A DNA stretch of 44,957 bases from positions 99,417-144,373 of the forward strand of contig DAKS01000061.1 in assembly GCA_002499195.1 (NCBI GenBank). The letters are read 5' to 3'. Origin of the DNA: Euryarchaeota archaeon UBA443. Its GTDB lineage: Archaea; Thermoplasmatota; Poseidoniia; Poseidoniales; Poseidoniaceae. The position numbers and the translations under genes were made by a program. Shown piece after piece: positions 32,396 to 39,991 of this stretch. The notes under the pieces are model-generated. The model was not told the DNA's origin and ran no database searches. It saw only the letters and a list, made by a program, of their open reading frames with translations. Each line of letters begins with the position of its first letter. Position 1 is the first letter of the stretch.

Positions 32396-33331
32396 ATGAG
32401 TATGGAAACATTACAACTCTCCATTATTGTTCCAGTCCTTGATGAAGAGGAGAATCTGATTCCACTCGTTGAAGAAATTAAATCAACTTTGGAGAAGACT
32501 GCATATGAAATCATATTCATTGATGATGGATCAACAGACAATTCACTTGAAATCATGATGGGATTGAAGGAATCTGAAGGTAATGTGCGAGTTATCAAAC
32601 ACAGACGTAACTTCGGTAAAGCCGTTGCACTAAAAACGGGATTTGCAGCGGCAACCGGTGAAATATCAATCACCATGGATGGTGATTTACAAGACAATCC
32701 AGCAGAGATTCCCCGATTTATTGAAGAAATAGAGAACGGAAACGATATTGTTTGCGGCTGGAGGGCAAAGCGTCGCGATAATATCTTCAAGCGCTGGCCA
32801 TCGAAGATTTACAACCGACTTGTTCGTTTGATGTGCGGTATCAAAATCCATGATATGAATTGCGGCTTTAAGGCATATGATACCGATTTAGCAAAATCCC
32901 TCAATCTCTATGGAGATATGCACCGATATACACCCGTTCTCGGGAAGATGAATGGCGCGAAGATTACCGAGATTGCAATCAATCATCGACCTCGCTTACA
33001 CGGTAAATCGAAATATGGTACAAAGCGCCTATTACGTGGCCTCTTCGATTTGATTACAATCTCCTTTTTGATGGCATTTTTGGAACGCCCAATGCATTTG
33101 TTTGGAAAAGTTGGAGGATTTCTGTCAGCTACAGGACTCGCAATTTGTAGCTATCTTGTTTTCATCAAGTATGCATATGATGAGGGCATAGGTGATCGGC
33201 CTTTACTTTCGTTAGGTGTTTTATTGATCATCATAGGAGTTCAGTTCTTCCTTCTTGGTTTGCTTGGTGAAACAATCACATATCGAGCCAGTGAAAATAA
33301 CTCAAACACTTCTTCTAGCAAAGAGCTGTAA
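32396..33331 (+). CDS. DPM/GtrB-type family 2 glycosyltransferase (polyprenyl-phosphate glycosyltransferase)
   Basis: A 311-aa enzyme that transfers a sugar from GDP or UDP to polyprenyl phosphate. The GT-A fold motifs are LSIIVPVLDEEENLIPLVEE, FIDDGSTDNSLEIM with the nucleotide Asp, VIKHRRNFGKAVALKTGF and ITMDGDLQDNPAEIPRF with the DxD. DMNCGFKAY and PRLHGKSKYG also match DPM-type enzymes. Two C-terminal membrane helices (about 237-258 and 271-293) resemble GtrB. The start is ATG 32396 (not the upstream ATGs), and a TATA-like CTATATATG at about 32341 lies upstream. The stop abuts that of the flippase-like gene. Confidence 0.93.
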   Translation: MSMETLQLSIIVPVLDEEENLIPLVEEIKSTLEKTAYEIIFIDDGSTDNSLEIMMGLKESEGNVRVIKHRRNFGKAVALKTGFAAATGEISITMDGDLQDNPAEIPRFIEEIENGNDIVCGWRAKRRDNIFKRWPSKIYNRLVRLMCGIKIHDMNCGFKAYDTDLAKSLNLYGDMHRYTPVLGKMNGAKITEIAINHRPRLHGKSKYGTKRLLRGLFDLITISFLMAFLERPMHLFGKVGGFLSATGLAICSYLVFIKYAYDEGIGDRPLLSLGVLLIIIGVQFFLLGLLGETITYRASENNSNTSSSKEL

Positions 33332-34264
33332 TTATTCTTCTTCGAGTTCTTCCGGAGACATCATCGTTAGGCCAAACATGAAGACAACTATCTCAACAAG
33401 TACATTCAATGTCCTTGAAATGACGGCGATAATACCTGCAATTCCTCCGCTCAAAAACAATGACAGATTGAACGTGAATACGCCTTCTCTAGCCCCAAGC
33501 CCAGCGGGTAAAAAGAATGCAAAAAAGCCAACCAACCAAGCGATGGAGAATGCACCAATGAGCAGCGATAATGAAGCATCTCCTCCAAGGCCCCAAAGGA
33601 TGAATTGATGGGCTAAGCCCCACAGAATCCAAGAGATTAACATCAAAACAAGGGCGATACAATAGTACCCTCTTGTCATTGAAGTTTCATTTTCCCATTC
33701 ACCTCGTCCCAATAACGAGAACGGTTTTCGAACAAGGCGTTGTGTAAGTTTTGGACTGATTATAGGAAAGAGGCTTGCTATACCAATTATGATCAAAATA
33801 GATTTAGTCGATGTTGGAATTCCATCCAAATCAAGCAACAAAAGTCCTGCTAAAACGGCTGATGAAATACTGATGATCAATTCCCAAACGAAGGATTCGA
33901 GGACGACACGACTCCCATATTTTCTTGCTACGTAGGCCCTTCCTGCGATTAGACTCACCTTTCCTGGAACATATTTTGCAATGTTTGTCGTCCACCAAAT
34001 TCCAAAACATAAGCGGTAAGGGACATTTGCGCCACTACCGAGCATCAAAAATTTCCAGATGATTGGACTTAGAGTAAGCACGCCAAAAAGACAGAAAATC
34101 GAAAGGAAGATGATAGGTTTAGCATTCAATAGGGTGTCAAAAACATCGATTTCACTAGATATTATTTGTTGATAAATGAACCAAAATGATAGAACTATGA
34201 TAAGAATCGTGAGAAATTTTCCAAGAATTTGCTTGGATTGAATGGATTTAGTATAATCTTCCAA
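33332..34264 (-). CDS. LPG_synthase_TM / UPF0104 membrane protein (flippase-like)
   Basis: A 310-aa membrane protein with seven or eight helices. The UPF0104 signatures are WWTTNIAKYVPGKVSLIAGR (about 90-109) and LPAGLGAREGVFTF (about 249-262). Homologues include archaeal AglD-type N-glycosylation proteins and bacterial lysyl-phosphatidylglycerol synthase membrane regions. The soluble aminoacyl domain of the latter is absent. It is thought to move lipid-linked intermediates across the membrane, a role that would fit the neighbouring GT2, GT-C and GT4 genes. The start is TTG at 34264, directly adjacent to the stop of the GT4 gene, so coupling is likely. An AATAAT-rich upstream context is not distinctive. 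Confidence 0.85.
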   Translation of the reverse strand: MEDYTKSIQSKQILGKFLTILIIVLSFWFIYQQIISSEIDVFDTLLNAKPIIFLSIFCLFGVLTLSPIIWKFLMLGSGANVPYRLCFGIWWTTNIAKYVPGKVSLIAGRAYVARKYGSRVVLESFVWELIISISSAVLAGLLLLDLDGIPTSTKSILIIIGIASLFPIISPKLTQRLVRKPFSLLGRGEWENETSMTRGYYCIALVLMLISWILWGLAHQFILWGLGGDASLSLLIGAFSIAWLVGFFAFFLPAGLGAREGVFTFNLSLFLSGGIAGIIAVISRTLNVLVEIVVFMFGLTMMSPEELEEE

Positions 34265-35476
34265 TCAATCAACTCCATACCATTTTTTCATCGTATTGGT
34301 CAAAGACTCTGACGAGTATTTTCTGTCAATTTCAGCATGAGCATTTTGGACCAATTCATTACGTTTTTCAGAATTCAAGAGAAGTTCAACCATCGCACCA
34401 TGTAATGCCACATCGTCATTTTCTGGAACGATGATACCGGTTGTTCCATGCTCAATCGTTTCTTTGATCCCCCCACAATCTGTTCCAATGACGGGAATTC
34501 CTGACATCATCGCTTCAAGAATAACAAGGCCCAAACCTTCTTTTTCACCCAACGAAGTCGTTCTTGAGGGTAGGATAAACAAATCCGCCTGATCGTAAAA
34601 ACTCTTGATTTCGCTTCGTTGCTTTGAACCATGAAAATGAATGTTTTGATCAACCCCCATTTCTCTTGACAAATCGGTTAATGAATCGAGTTCGGGACCA
34701 TCGCCTACGACGTCAAGAACCCAATCACAAAATCTTTCATCGCCTAACAAGCGGCTGAAAGCTTTAATCAGAACATCGATACCTTTGACTTCCATCAATC
34801 TGCCAACAAATAGAATTCGTTTCGTATCTCTCACTCCAATCGACGATTGACGAAAATCCTCCAATCCAAAGACCATTGGCAGTACGAGACCGCCTCCATT
34901 TTCCTCGCCATATTGTTGAACAATAATCGATTGGAGAGCCTCGGAAACGAAGTGCAGATTGGTGGCAGATTTGAGCGATTTACGCGCAAGGCGACGCGCA
35001 AAACCCATCTTATTGATCAAGAAAACATCGGTTCCATGCATGGAAATAAACAACTTTGTGCCCCCGATCATTGCTTTGTTGGTGACATAAGCACCAGGTA
35101 TTAACCAATGAGCGTGGACAATATCCGGGTTTAATTCTCGGATAAGTTTCTTAGTTGCCTTTTTCCATTTTCGAAGGAATGAATAGAATAGCATTGCTTT
35201 GAAGATCGATTTCTTGACTTGCTTGTGCATGTCCCCCCGATAAGCGAGCGTTTGTTTGTGTTCACGCGCATATCTGAATCGTCGAATTTCAACACCATCC
35301 ATGTTCTCGCTGAGCGGGAGCCCAGGAGCATGCGGGCAGTGAACAACAACTCTTGCAAACGTGGAACAGACCTTTGCTAAATCGTGCATGAATGGAGCAA
35401 CATGGTCATCTCGGTGCCTCGGATAGACATGCGTATTGAACAGGACGATTGGTTTGGATTTCAACGAATCATCCAT
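34265..35476 (-). CDS. Family 4 glycosyltransferase
   Basis: A 403-aa GT-B fold enzyme without a signal peptide. The N-terminal domain starts PIVLFNTHVYPRHRDDHVAP and contains IVHAHWLIPGAYV and ISMHGTDVFL. The C-terminal nucleotide-sugar domain has RILFVGRLMEVKGIDVLIKA, VVGDGPELDSL, and the E-x7-E-like DLFILPSRTTSLGEKEGLGLVILEAMMSGIPVIGTDCGG region; in each of these the conserved Gly, Arg/Lys and Glu residues are present. It uses a nucleotide-sugar donor to extend surface polysaccharide or lipid-linked glycan. It is the first gene of a two-gene minus-strand unit with the flippase-like gene. ATG 35476 is the only good start. Confidence 0.95.
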   Translation of the reverse strand: MDDSLKSKPIVLFNTHVYPRHRDDHVAPFMHDLAKVCSTFARVVVHCPHAPGLPLSENMDGVEIRRFRYAREHKQTLAYRGDMHKQVKKSIFKAMLFYSFLRKWKKATKKLIRELNPDIVHAHWLIPGAYVTNKAMIGGTKLFISMHGTDVFLINKMGFARRLARKSLKSATNLHFVSEALQSIIVQQYGEENGGGLVLPMVFGLEDFRQSSIGVRDTKRILFVGRLMEVKGIDVLIKAFSRLLGDERFCDWVLDVVGDGPELDSLTDLSREMGVDQNIHFHGSKQRSEIKSFYDQADLFILPSRTTSLGEKEGLGLVILEAMMSGIPVIGTDCGGIKETIEHGTTGIIVPENDDVALHGAMVELLLNSEKRNELVQNAHAEIDRKYSSESLTNTMKKWYGVD

Positions 35477-35597
35477 AATATCGCCCTTTATTCATCACTT
35501 ATTATTCATACCCTCCTCCGAAGCAGTAACTCGTTTATTCACCCATATCAATTTCAATTCGATGAAGGCTGATAACCATAGCCCTCTTCGTTAAACT

Positions 35598-36269
35598 ATG
35601 GTGGACAAAGGATTTGTTTCATTGGTGTGGGAAGAAATATCCTCTGATAACATGAGAAATCGTTCAGATTCGTTGCTTGAAGAGATGAAAAGGCGGCGAA
35701 CAACACGACATTTTTCCCAAAGAAGCGTGCCCAAACCGTTGATTGAGCAAGCAATCCTTTGCGGAGGCACTGCTCCAAGCGGAGCACACCTTCAACCATG
35801 GACGTTTGTTGCAATATCATCGCAGGAATTGAAACAAAAGATTCGTGAGGCTGCTGAGATAGAAGAACGGAAAACCTACCAAGAACGAATGCCAGATGCT
35901 TGGAAAGAAGTGTTGGAGCCGCTTGGGACCGACGCGGTCAAGAAACATTTGACCGATGCGCCATGGGTTATCATCCTCTTCCGTCATTCAAAACGAATGC
36001 GAGCAAATGGAGAGTGGGGCCCAACATATTACAGCAACGAGAGCTGCGGTATTGCTGCTGGCATGTTCATCCATGCAATCCATCACATGGGATTGGTAAC
36101 ACTCACTCATACGCCATCTCCAATGGGATTTTTACGTGATATTCTTGACCGCCCTGAACATGAACACGCGATGCTCGTTTTACCTGTAGGATATCCTGCA
36201 GAAGATGCAATGGTTCCAGATTTACAACGTAAGTCATTGGACGAAATTGCTGTGTTTTTCGAAGAGTGA
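35598..36269 (+). CDS. Nitroreductase-fold flavoprotein, iodotyrosine deiodinase-like
   Basis: A 223-aa FMN protein closely resembling animal iodotyrosine deiodinase (IYD). The diagnostic blocks are GGTAPSGAHLQPWTFV (57-71), YYSNESCGIAAGMFIHAIHH and GLVTLTHTPSPMGFL (144-180), and VLPVGYPAEDAMVPDLQRKSLDEI. In animal IYD the substrate lid uses a Glu, a Tyr and a Lys (human E157, Y161, K182). Here Glu90, Tyr94 and Lys115 occur with exactly the same spacing (4 and 21 residues), in EERKTYQERM and TDAVKKHL. This supports reductive dehalogenation of halotyrosine, although plain nitroreductase activity cannot be excluded. There is no signal peptide or membrane anchor. ATG 35598 or 35652 may be the start. 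It is convergent with the next membrane-protein gene. Confidence 0.9.
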   Translation: MVDKGFVSLVWEEISSDNMRNRSDSLLEEMKRRRTTRHFSQRSVPKPLIEQAILCGGTAPSGAHLQPWTFVAISSQELKQKIREAAEIEERKTYQERMPDAWKEVLEPLGTDAVKKHLTDAPWVIILFRHSKRMRANGEWGPTYYSNESCGIAAGMFIHAIHHMGLVTLTHTPSPMGFLRDILDRPEHEHAMLVLPVGYPAEDAMVPDLQRKSLDEIAVFFEE

Positions 36270-37013
36270 TTACTTCCGAATACCGCCCCGTGCCCATTGA
36301 GTATCGACTTCCAATTCAGGATGGTAATGTGCCCTGCGGACGGCTTGGCGTTGTCGCTGAACATCATTTGTTGCGACATCATCTGGATCGTTTCGCTTCT
36401 TGTGCCACCGTTGAATGAGGAGACTGACGATGACACTCGGAATAACGAGAAGCGGGGCCAGTGATGATTCAAGGCTGAGATATTCCATCGGCATATCGAG
36501 GATGATACACGCGCCTACATACAATCCAATTGAAGCGATGAGTGCTGCTACAATTGGGGGTAAGATGTGACGGAAGGACATACCAACGAAGAAGGCGATA
36601 ATCGCCGTAATTCCAGGGAGGAGTTCACCTCTTTCTGGGTTGATTCCGTAATTCTTCAGCAATTGAATTCCATTCGAAATGACGATGAAGACAAATCCAG
36701 TCGCCAACAATCGAATCGACATCGATGTAATCATGACGGCAATGATTGCGAATGCCATTGCGGCAAAGAGTTGGAATCGATCGAGTGTAATCGCAAGACC
36801 GAGATCAAGGACAAATGGATATAGCGTACTTGCTGAGAGATACCCAATTGCAGCTCCGGCAATGGCAGTGATGAGACTTAATCGGCGATATCCTTGAACA
36901 AACAGATAGAGTGAAAGAATGACTATAGGAATTGCAGTAACGTATCCCCCTTCAACGATTTGTGAGATGACCGTGTCCCGAATTGCATCGACATCTGGGC
37001 CTTCATCCACCAT
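36270..37013 (-). CDS. Multi-TM membrane protein, function unknown
   Basis: A 247-aa protein with about seven hydrophobic helices between residues 25 and 205, for example YVTAIPIVILSLYLFVQGY, LSLITAIAGAAIGYLSAST, LFAAMAFAIIAVMITSMSI, LLPGITAIIAFFVGMSF and LAPLLVIPSVIVSLLIQRW. The C-terminal 45 residues are charged (KKRNDPDD, QRQRQAVRRAHY) and probably cytoplasmic. I see no catalytic motif and do not recognise the family; the glycine/alanine-rich helices resemble DUF4203-type membrane proteins, but that is a guess. The stop codon follows immediately after the stop of the IYD-like gene. The tRNA-Leu gene lies 50 bases upstream on the same strand. Confidence 0.72.
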   Translation of the reverse strand: MVDEGPDVDAIRDTVISQIVEGGYVTAIPIVILSLYLFVQGYRRLSLITAIAGAAIGYLSASTLYPFVLDLGLAITLDRFQLFAAMAFAIIAVMITSMSIRLLATGFVFIVISNGIQLLKNYGINPERGELLPGITAIIAFFVGMSFRHILPPIVAALIASIGLYVGACIILDMPMEYLSLESSLAPLLVIPSVIVSLLIQRWHKKRNDPDDVATNDVQRQRQAVRRAHYHPELEVDTQWARGGIRK

Positions 37014-37063
37014 GGCTACCGCACCTCCGTATACGAAACAGAATGTGAACTTGTTGCTCGATA

Positions 37064-37150
37064 TGGTGCAGAGGGCAGGATTCGAACCTGCGAACCGTTA
37101 CGGACTGGGACCTCATCCCAGCGCCTTTGACCAAGCTGGGCGACCCCTGC
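37064..37150 (-). tRNA. tRNA-Leu (anticodon GAG)
   Basis: All arms fold by eye: acceptor GCAGGGG with CCTCTGC (one G-U pair), D-arm GCC/GGC, anticodon stem CTGGG/CCCAG with loop ATGAGGT giving anticodon GAG, a long class II variable arm (TCCGTAACGGTTC, stem CCGT/ACGG), and T-arm GCAGG-TTCGAAT-CCTGC. The discriminator is A73 and the CCA end is encoded (37064-37066). There is no intron. The anticodon decodes CUC and CUU. Confidence 0.96.
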
Positions 37151-37173
37151 AGTAGACTGAACGGCCACACTCG

Positions 37174-37183
37174 CGTATATCAA
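37174..37183 (-). promoter_or_regulatory. TATA box of the tRNA-Leu gene
   Basis: On the minus strand the sequence TTGATATACG lies with its centre about 28 bases upstream of the tRNA 5' end at 37150, the normal archaeal TATA-to-start distance for a tRNA gene. No other TATA-like sequence lies at this distance. Confidence 0.55.
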
Positions 37184-37219
37184 CGCCACGACGGAATCAA
37201 ATGACGAATATTGACTCCC

Positions 37220-37259
37220 AACCTAAACTATAGGTCTATATAGGCCAATGAATATTCAT
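37220..37259 (+). promoter_or_regulatory. Candidate operator plus TATA element of the LpxH-like/GT operon
   Basis: A perfect inverted repeat ACCTA-AACTA-TAGGT (37221-37235) is followed at once by TATA-like CTATATAG (37236-37243) and then by the perfect 12-bp palindrome ATGAATATTCAT (37248-37259). The inverted repeat and its extension (AACCTAAAYTAYAGGT) recur in front of the tandem kinase gene at 40808-40823 (14 of 16 identical), also beside a CTATA element and ATGAATAT. Its closeness to the TATA box suggests control by a repressor. Confidence 0.55.
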
Positions 37260-37309
37260 GTGGGGTTGACTATTCTTTAGACTGCTCTGGATAGCATGAG
37301 GGTGTATAC

Positions 37310-38161
37310 TTGGAAGCGAACGAGCACTACCGAACGCTCTTTCTCTCCGATTGGCATTTAGGCCTCAAAGGGGTCCAATCTTCAAAACTCCTCGCCTTTC
37401 TAGAATCGCATGATGCAGAAACGATCTACCTCATCGGAGACATCATTGATCAATGGGTTCTTGGTCGAAAATGGTCATGGAATCAAGATTGTGACAACAT
37501 TTTACGAAACCTTATGGCAAAAGCAGAGATGGGTGTCAACATTGTTTACATTCCAGGGAATCACGACGATAGTTTCCGGAAATGGGCCAACACTACAATC
37601 AAAGGAATTTCAATCCAAAAAGATGCAGTACATACGACTGCAGATGGTCGTAAACTCTGGATTCTTCATGGTGATGAGTTTGATTTGTTCATGAGACAGA
37701 GCAAACTACTCTGCCATCTTGGCCATTCCAGCATCCAGATTTTAATGAGATTAAATCGGCCAGTTGCTTGGATTCGTAGGAAATTTCGATTAAAACCATG
37801 GTCGTTAGCAACAGCTGTACGGCGAACGTTCCAGAACAGTTCCAAAACCTTTCGTCGATTCTCGAAGACAATTACTGAGGAAGCAAATCGCCGAGGATAC
37901 GATGGCGTGGTGTGTGGACACATCCACAAAGCAGAATTCAAACTTCTGGACGGAATTGAATACTGGAACGATGGCGACTGGGTCGAATCCTGCACTGCTG
38001 TTACGGAAACCATGGATGGGACAATGGATATTCTACATTACCAGCCTACTGATTTTACGGTAAATTCATTGCGCTTGCGAGCTGCCCAACGATTTGAAGA
38101 AATGAATCTCTCAAACCAAGACTCACTCGATGTTCAATTGATTCAGGAGGCCTTCCTGTGA
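37310..38161 (+). CDS. LpxH-like metallophosphoesterase (UDP-diacylglucosamine diphosphatase family)
   Basis: A 283-aa calcineurin-like phosphoesterase. The five metal motifs are in order: LFLSDWHLGLKG (10-21), YLIGDIIDQW, YIPGNHDDSF, WILHGDEFDLF and VVCGHIHKAEF, followed by YWNDGDWVESC. This is the LpxH/YbbF-type arrangement, with an Arg-rich helical insertion (about 150-190). Bacterial LpxH cleaves UDP-diacylglucosamine, but archaea make no lipid A, so the real substrate is probably another nucleotide-diphosphate or a glycolipid precursor. The start is TTG 37310 (no in-frame ATG before residue 69). Its stop overlaps the GTG start of the following glycosyltransferase by four bases (GTGA), so they are coupled. 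A TATA-like and operator-like region lies at 37220-37259. Confidence 0.88.
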   Translation: MEANEHYRTLFLSDWHLGLKGVQSSKLLAFLESHDAETIYLIGDIIDQWVLGRKWSWNQDCDNILRNLMAKAEMGVNIVYIPGNHDDSFRKWANTTIKGISIQKDAVHTTADGRKLWILHGDEFDLFMRQSKLLCHLGHSSIQILMRLNRPVAWIRRKFRLKPWSLATAVRRTFQNSSKTFRRFSKTITEEANRRGYDGVVCGHIHKAEFKLLDGIEYWNDGDWVESCTAVTETMDGTMDILHYQPTDFTVNSLRLRAAQRFEEMNLSNQDSLDVQLIQEAFL

Positions 38162-39297
38162 GAATTGCATATGCATTGGCAGGTGAAGGACGAGGCCATA
38201 CGGTTCGAGCACTAACACTAGCGAATGGTTTGATTGAACGAGGCCATGAAATTGCTTTCTTTACGTGTGGGGACGCTCTTCAATTGCTACGCGATGAGTT
38301 CGGTGCTGATTCCGTCTTTCATCTTGAGACTCCCCGGTTCGTCATAAGGCGAAATCGGGTAGCGTATATCCGGACTGGTTTCGCAACGATCGCCTTTTTT
38401 TGGAAACAACGCCGACGAAGGAAACGAGTTATTGAGCAATTAAGGGATTGGAAACCCGATGCTCTCATCACCGATTTTGAACCCACATTTTCTGGTGTTG
38501 CAAAGCGACTCGATTTGCCGTTAATTTCGTTTAATTCCCAACGCTTCTCACTCGACGCTCAACTGGATTATATCCTCAATCGAAGGCAACGAGTGAAATT
38601 AATTCCAATCAAAGTTATGTGTCGTTTTTTTGCTCCAAAACCCGATTTGAGTTTGATCTCTAAAGGATTTAACCTTCAACCAAACAAACCAAACGTACGA
38701 ATTCTTGGACCAATGCTTAGGCCTCAATTTCATCCTGATGCATGGACACCAAAGGGGACACATGTAATCGCTTACATGAGGACCAGCGTTCTTCATCATC
38801 TACCCGCAATCTCTCAGCATGCAGATGTCCATGGTTTGAAATTGAAATTGTACGGGCATTACCCTGAAACTGTCCCCGATAATGTCGAATGTTGCCCCAT
38901 CTCCAATGAAGGCTTCATTCAGGATATGCTTACTGCCGATTGGATGATTCAAACTGCAGGTACTCAACTGCTTGGAGAGGTGGGATGCATTGGGATACCT
39001 TCGATATGTATCCCAGAGCCTGGACAAGTCGAACAGGAAATCAATGCAGCACTTGCAAACAAAACCTTCCCCCATGTTGAGGTGCTTCATCCGAAACGAA
39101 CTTCAATTGAAGAGTTGGATGCGGTTCTCTCAAGAATTTCAACACATTCAGATAGGCCGATGATCAAAGACGGTTCTGAAGAAGCCTTGTTGATGATTGA
39201 TGATTTTCTCTCGTCTGCAGTAAACAATTCTTCTACTTCACCAACATCTGGAATATTACTTGAAACGGAAGAGAGAGGAAACTCCTCTCTCAATTGA
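38158..39297 (+). CDS. MJ1255-like family glycosyltransferase (GT-B / GT28-like)
   Basis: A 379-aa enzyme matching the archaeal/bacterial MJ1255 group. The N-terminal glycine loop is MRIAYALAGEGRGHTVRALT with FFTCGDALQLL and DALITDFEPTFSGVAKRL. The C-terminal half has VIAYMRTSVLHHLPAI, LYGHYPETV and the sugar-nucleotide region QTAGTQLLGEVGCIGIPSIC, ending in PEPGQVEQEINA. It follows the LpxH-like gene with a GTGA overlap. A phosphoesterase plus a GT suggests a two-step glycolipid or polar-lipid headgroup pathway, but the acceptor is unknown. The 3' end forms a 9-bp hairpin (39271-39291) and faces the convergent kinase gene. Confidence 0.88.
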   Translation: MRIAYALAGEGRGHTVRALTLANGLIERGHEIAFFTCGDALQLLRDEFGADSVFHLETPRFVIRRNRVAYIRTGFATIAFFWKQRRRRKRVIEQLRDWKPDALITDFEPTFSGVAKRLDLPLISFNSQRFSLDAQLDYILNRRQRVKLIPIKVMCRFFAPKPDLSLISKGFNLQPNKPNVRILGPMLRPQFHPDAWTPKGTHVIAYMRTSVLHHLPAISQHADVHGLKLKLYGHYPETVPDNVECCPISNEGFIQDMLTADWMIQTAGTQLLGEVGCIGIPSICIPEPGQVEQEINAALANKTFPHVEVLHPKRTSIEELDAVLSRISTHSDRPMIKDGSEEALLMIDDFLSSAVNNSSTSPTSGILLETEERGNSSLN

Positions 39298-39309
39298 TCA
39301 AGACAATTC
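39271..39309. terminator. Coding-end hairpin plus 18-nt repeat at convergent junction
   Basis: GAGAGAGGA (39271-39279), loop AAC, then TCCTCTCTC (39283-39291) forms a perfect 9-bp hairpin in the last codons of the glycosyltransferase. The 18-nt repeat 39292-39309 follows with no gap, the same order as at 9852-9890. There is no T-tract; termination or 3'-end protection is inference. Confidence 0.5.
39292..39309. repeat. 18-nt repeat, copy 2 (AATTGATCAAGACAATTC)
   Basis: Identical to 9873-9890, again directly after a coding-end hairpin at a convergent gene pair. It includes the stop codon of the glycosyltransferase. Confidence 0.6.
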
Positions 39310-39319
39310 GTGTTGAGAA

Positions 39320-39991
39320 TTAGTCGTTGATGGATTGCAACATGTCTTCGACGCAAGGCAGAATATGCTTCCAGACCTTGGAGTGGACTTCGGAAACGGT
39401 ATCCCTGGTATGCACAATTGGGTAGTTTTCTTCTTTAGCGTGGCGGATAAAAGCCTCACGCAGAAGTTTCTGGTACTGTAAAAATGAATGTGTGATGGAG
39501 GGGGACAATGCCATATCAGCTCCCGCTTCGAAATGATTCAATTTTGTGAGAGAATCATTGTACATCATTCGGTTAAGCAAACGTCGTCCGCCTGCTTGCA
39601 AGACGACAGTAATATCCGGTTTGGTCATGTTTTTGTACAGTCCATTAATCCAATCTGAATCTCCACCGCGTATCGATTCTCGAATCAATGGTGTCAGCGT
39701 GTATCTATCTGCAATCACAACAAAGCCCGCAGCGAGAAGAGGCTCAATTTCGTGGATAAACTGGTCGTGTAAATCCGTTGCATACAATAAAGCGCGCGTT
39801 CTCCAGTTCAGTTGGTGAAGACCTGGGTTTGAACTCTTGATGAGTTTGCCGAGCAATTCGGAACGAGCGAGTCCAACGATCGAAACCGCAACACCATGCG
39901 CTTTGAGTCGTTCGCTTAACAAGCGAGCATGCATGGACCGACCAACATGATCTGGGCCTTCGATAACGATCAATTTCCCTCCCAGATTCAT
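39320..39991 (-). CDS. Thymidylate kinase-like protein with altered P-loop
   Basis: A 223-aa protein of the dTMP kinase fold. It keeps LIVIEGPDHVGRSMHARLL, but the Walker A is GPDHVGRSM (12-20): the invariant Lys is replaced by Arg and the Gly-Ser before it by Val-Gly. FVVIADRYTLTPLIRESIRGGD corresponds to the DRY...R motif, and TVVLQAGGRRLLNRM follows. The altered loop suggests weak or absent ATP hydrolysis, so this copy may be a regulatory or structural partner of the upstream gene. The start overlaps the stop of the upstream kinase gene by four bases (ATGA), so it is co-translated. Both are convergent with the glycosyltransferase. Confidence 0.85.
   Translation of the reverse strand: MNLGGKLIVIEGPDHVGRSMHARLLSERLKAHGVAVSIVGLARSELLGKLIKSSNPGLHQLNWRTRALLYATDLHDQFIHEIEPLLAAGFVVIADRYTLTPLIRESIRGGDSDWINGLYKNMTKPDITVVLQAGGRRLLNRMMYNDSLTKLNHFEAGADMALSPSITHSFLQYQKLLREAFIRHAKEENYPIVHTRDTVSEVHSKVWKHILPCVEDMLQSIND

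Noticed and set aside
37248..37280. Ten-codon open frame ATG-AAT-ATT ... TAG upstream of the LpxH-like gene, which could be a leader peptide
   Set aside because: The TATA-like element at 37236-37243 would place transcription start downstream of this ATG, and nothing else supports translation.
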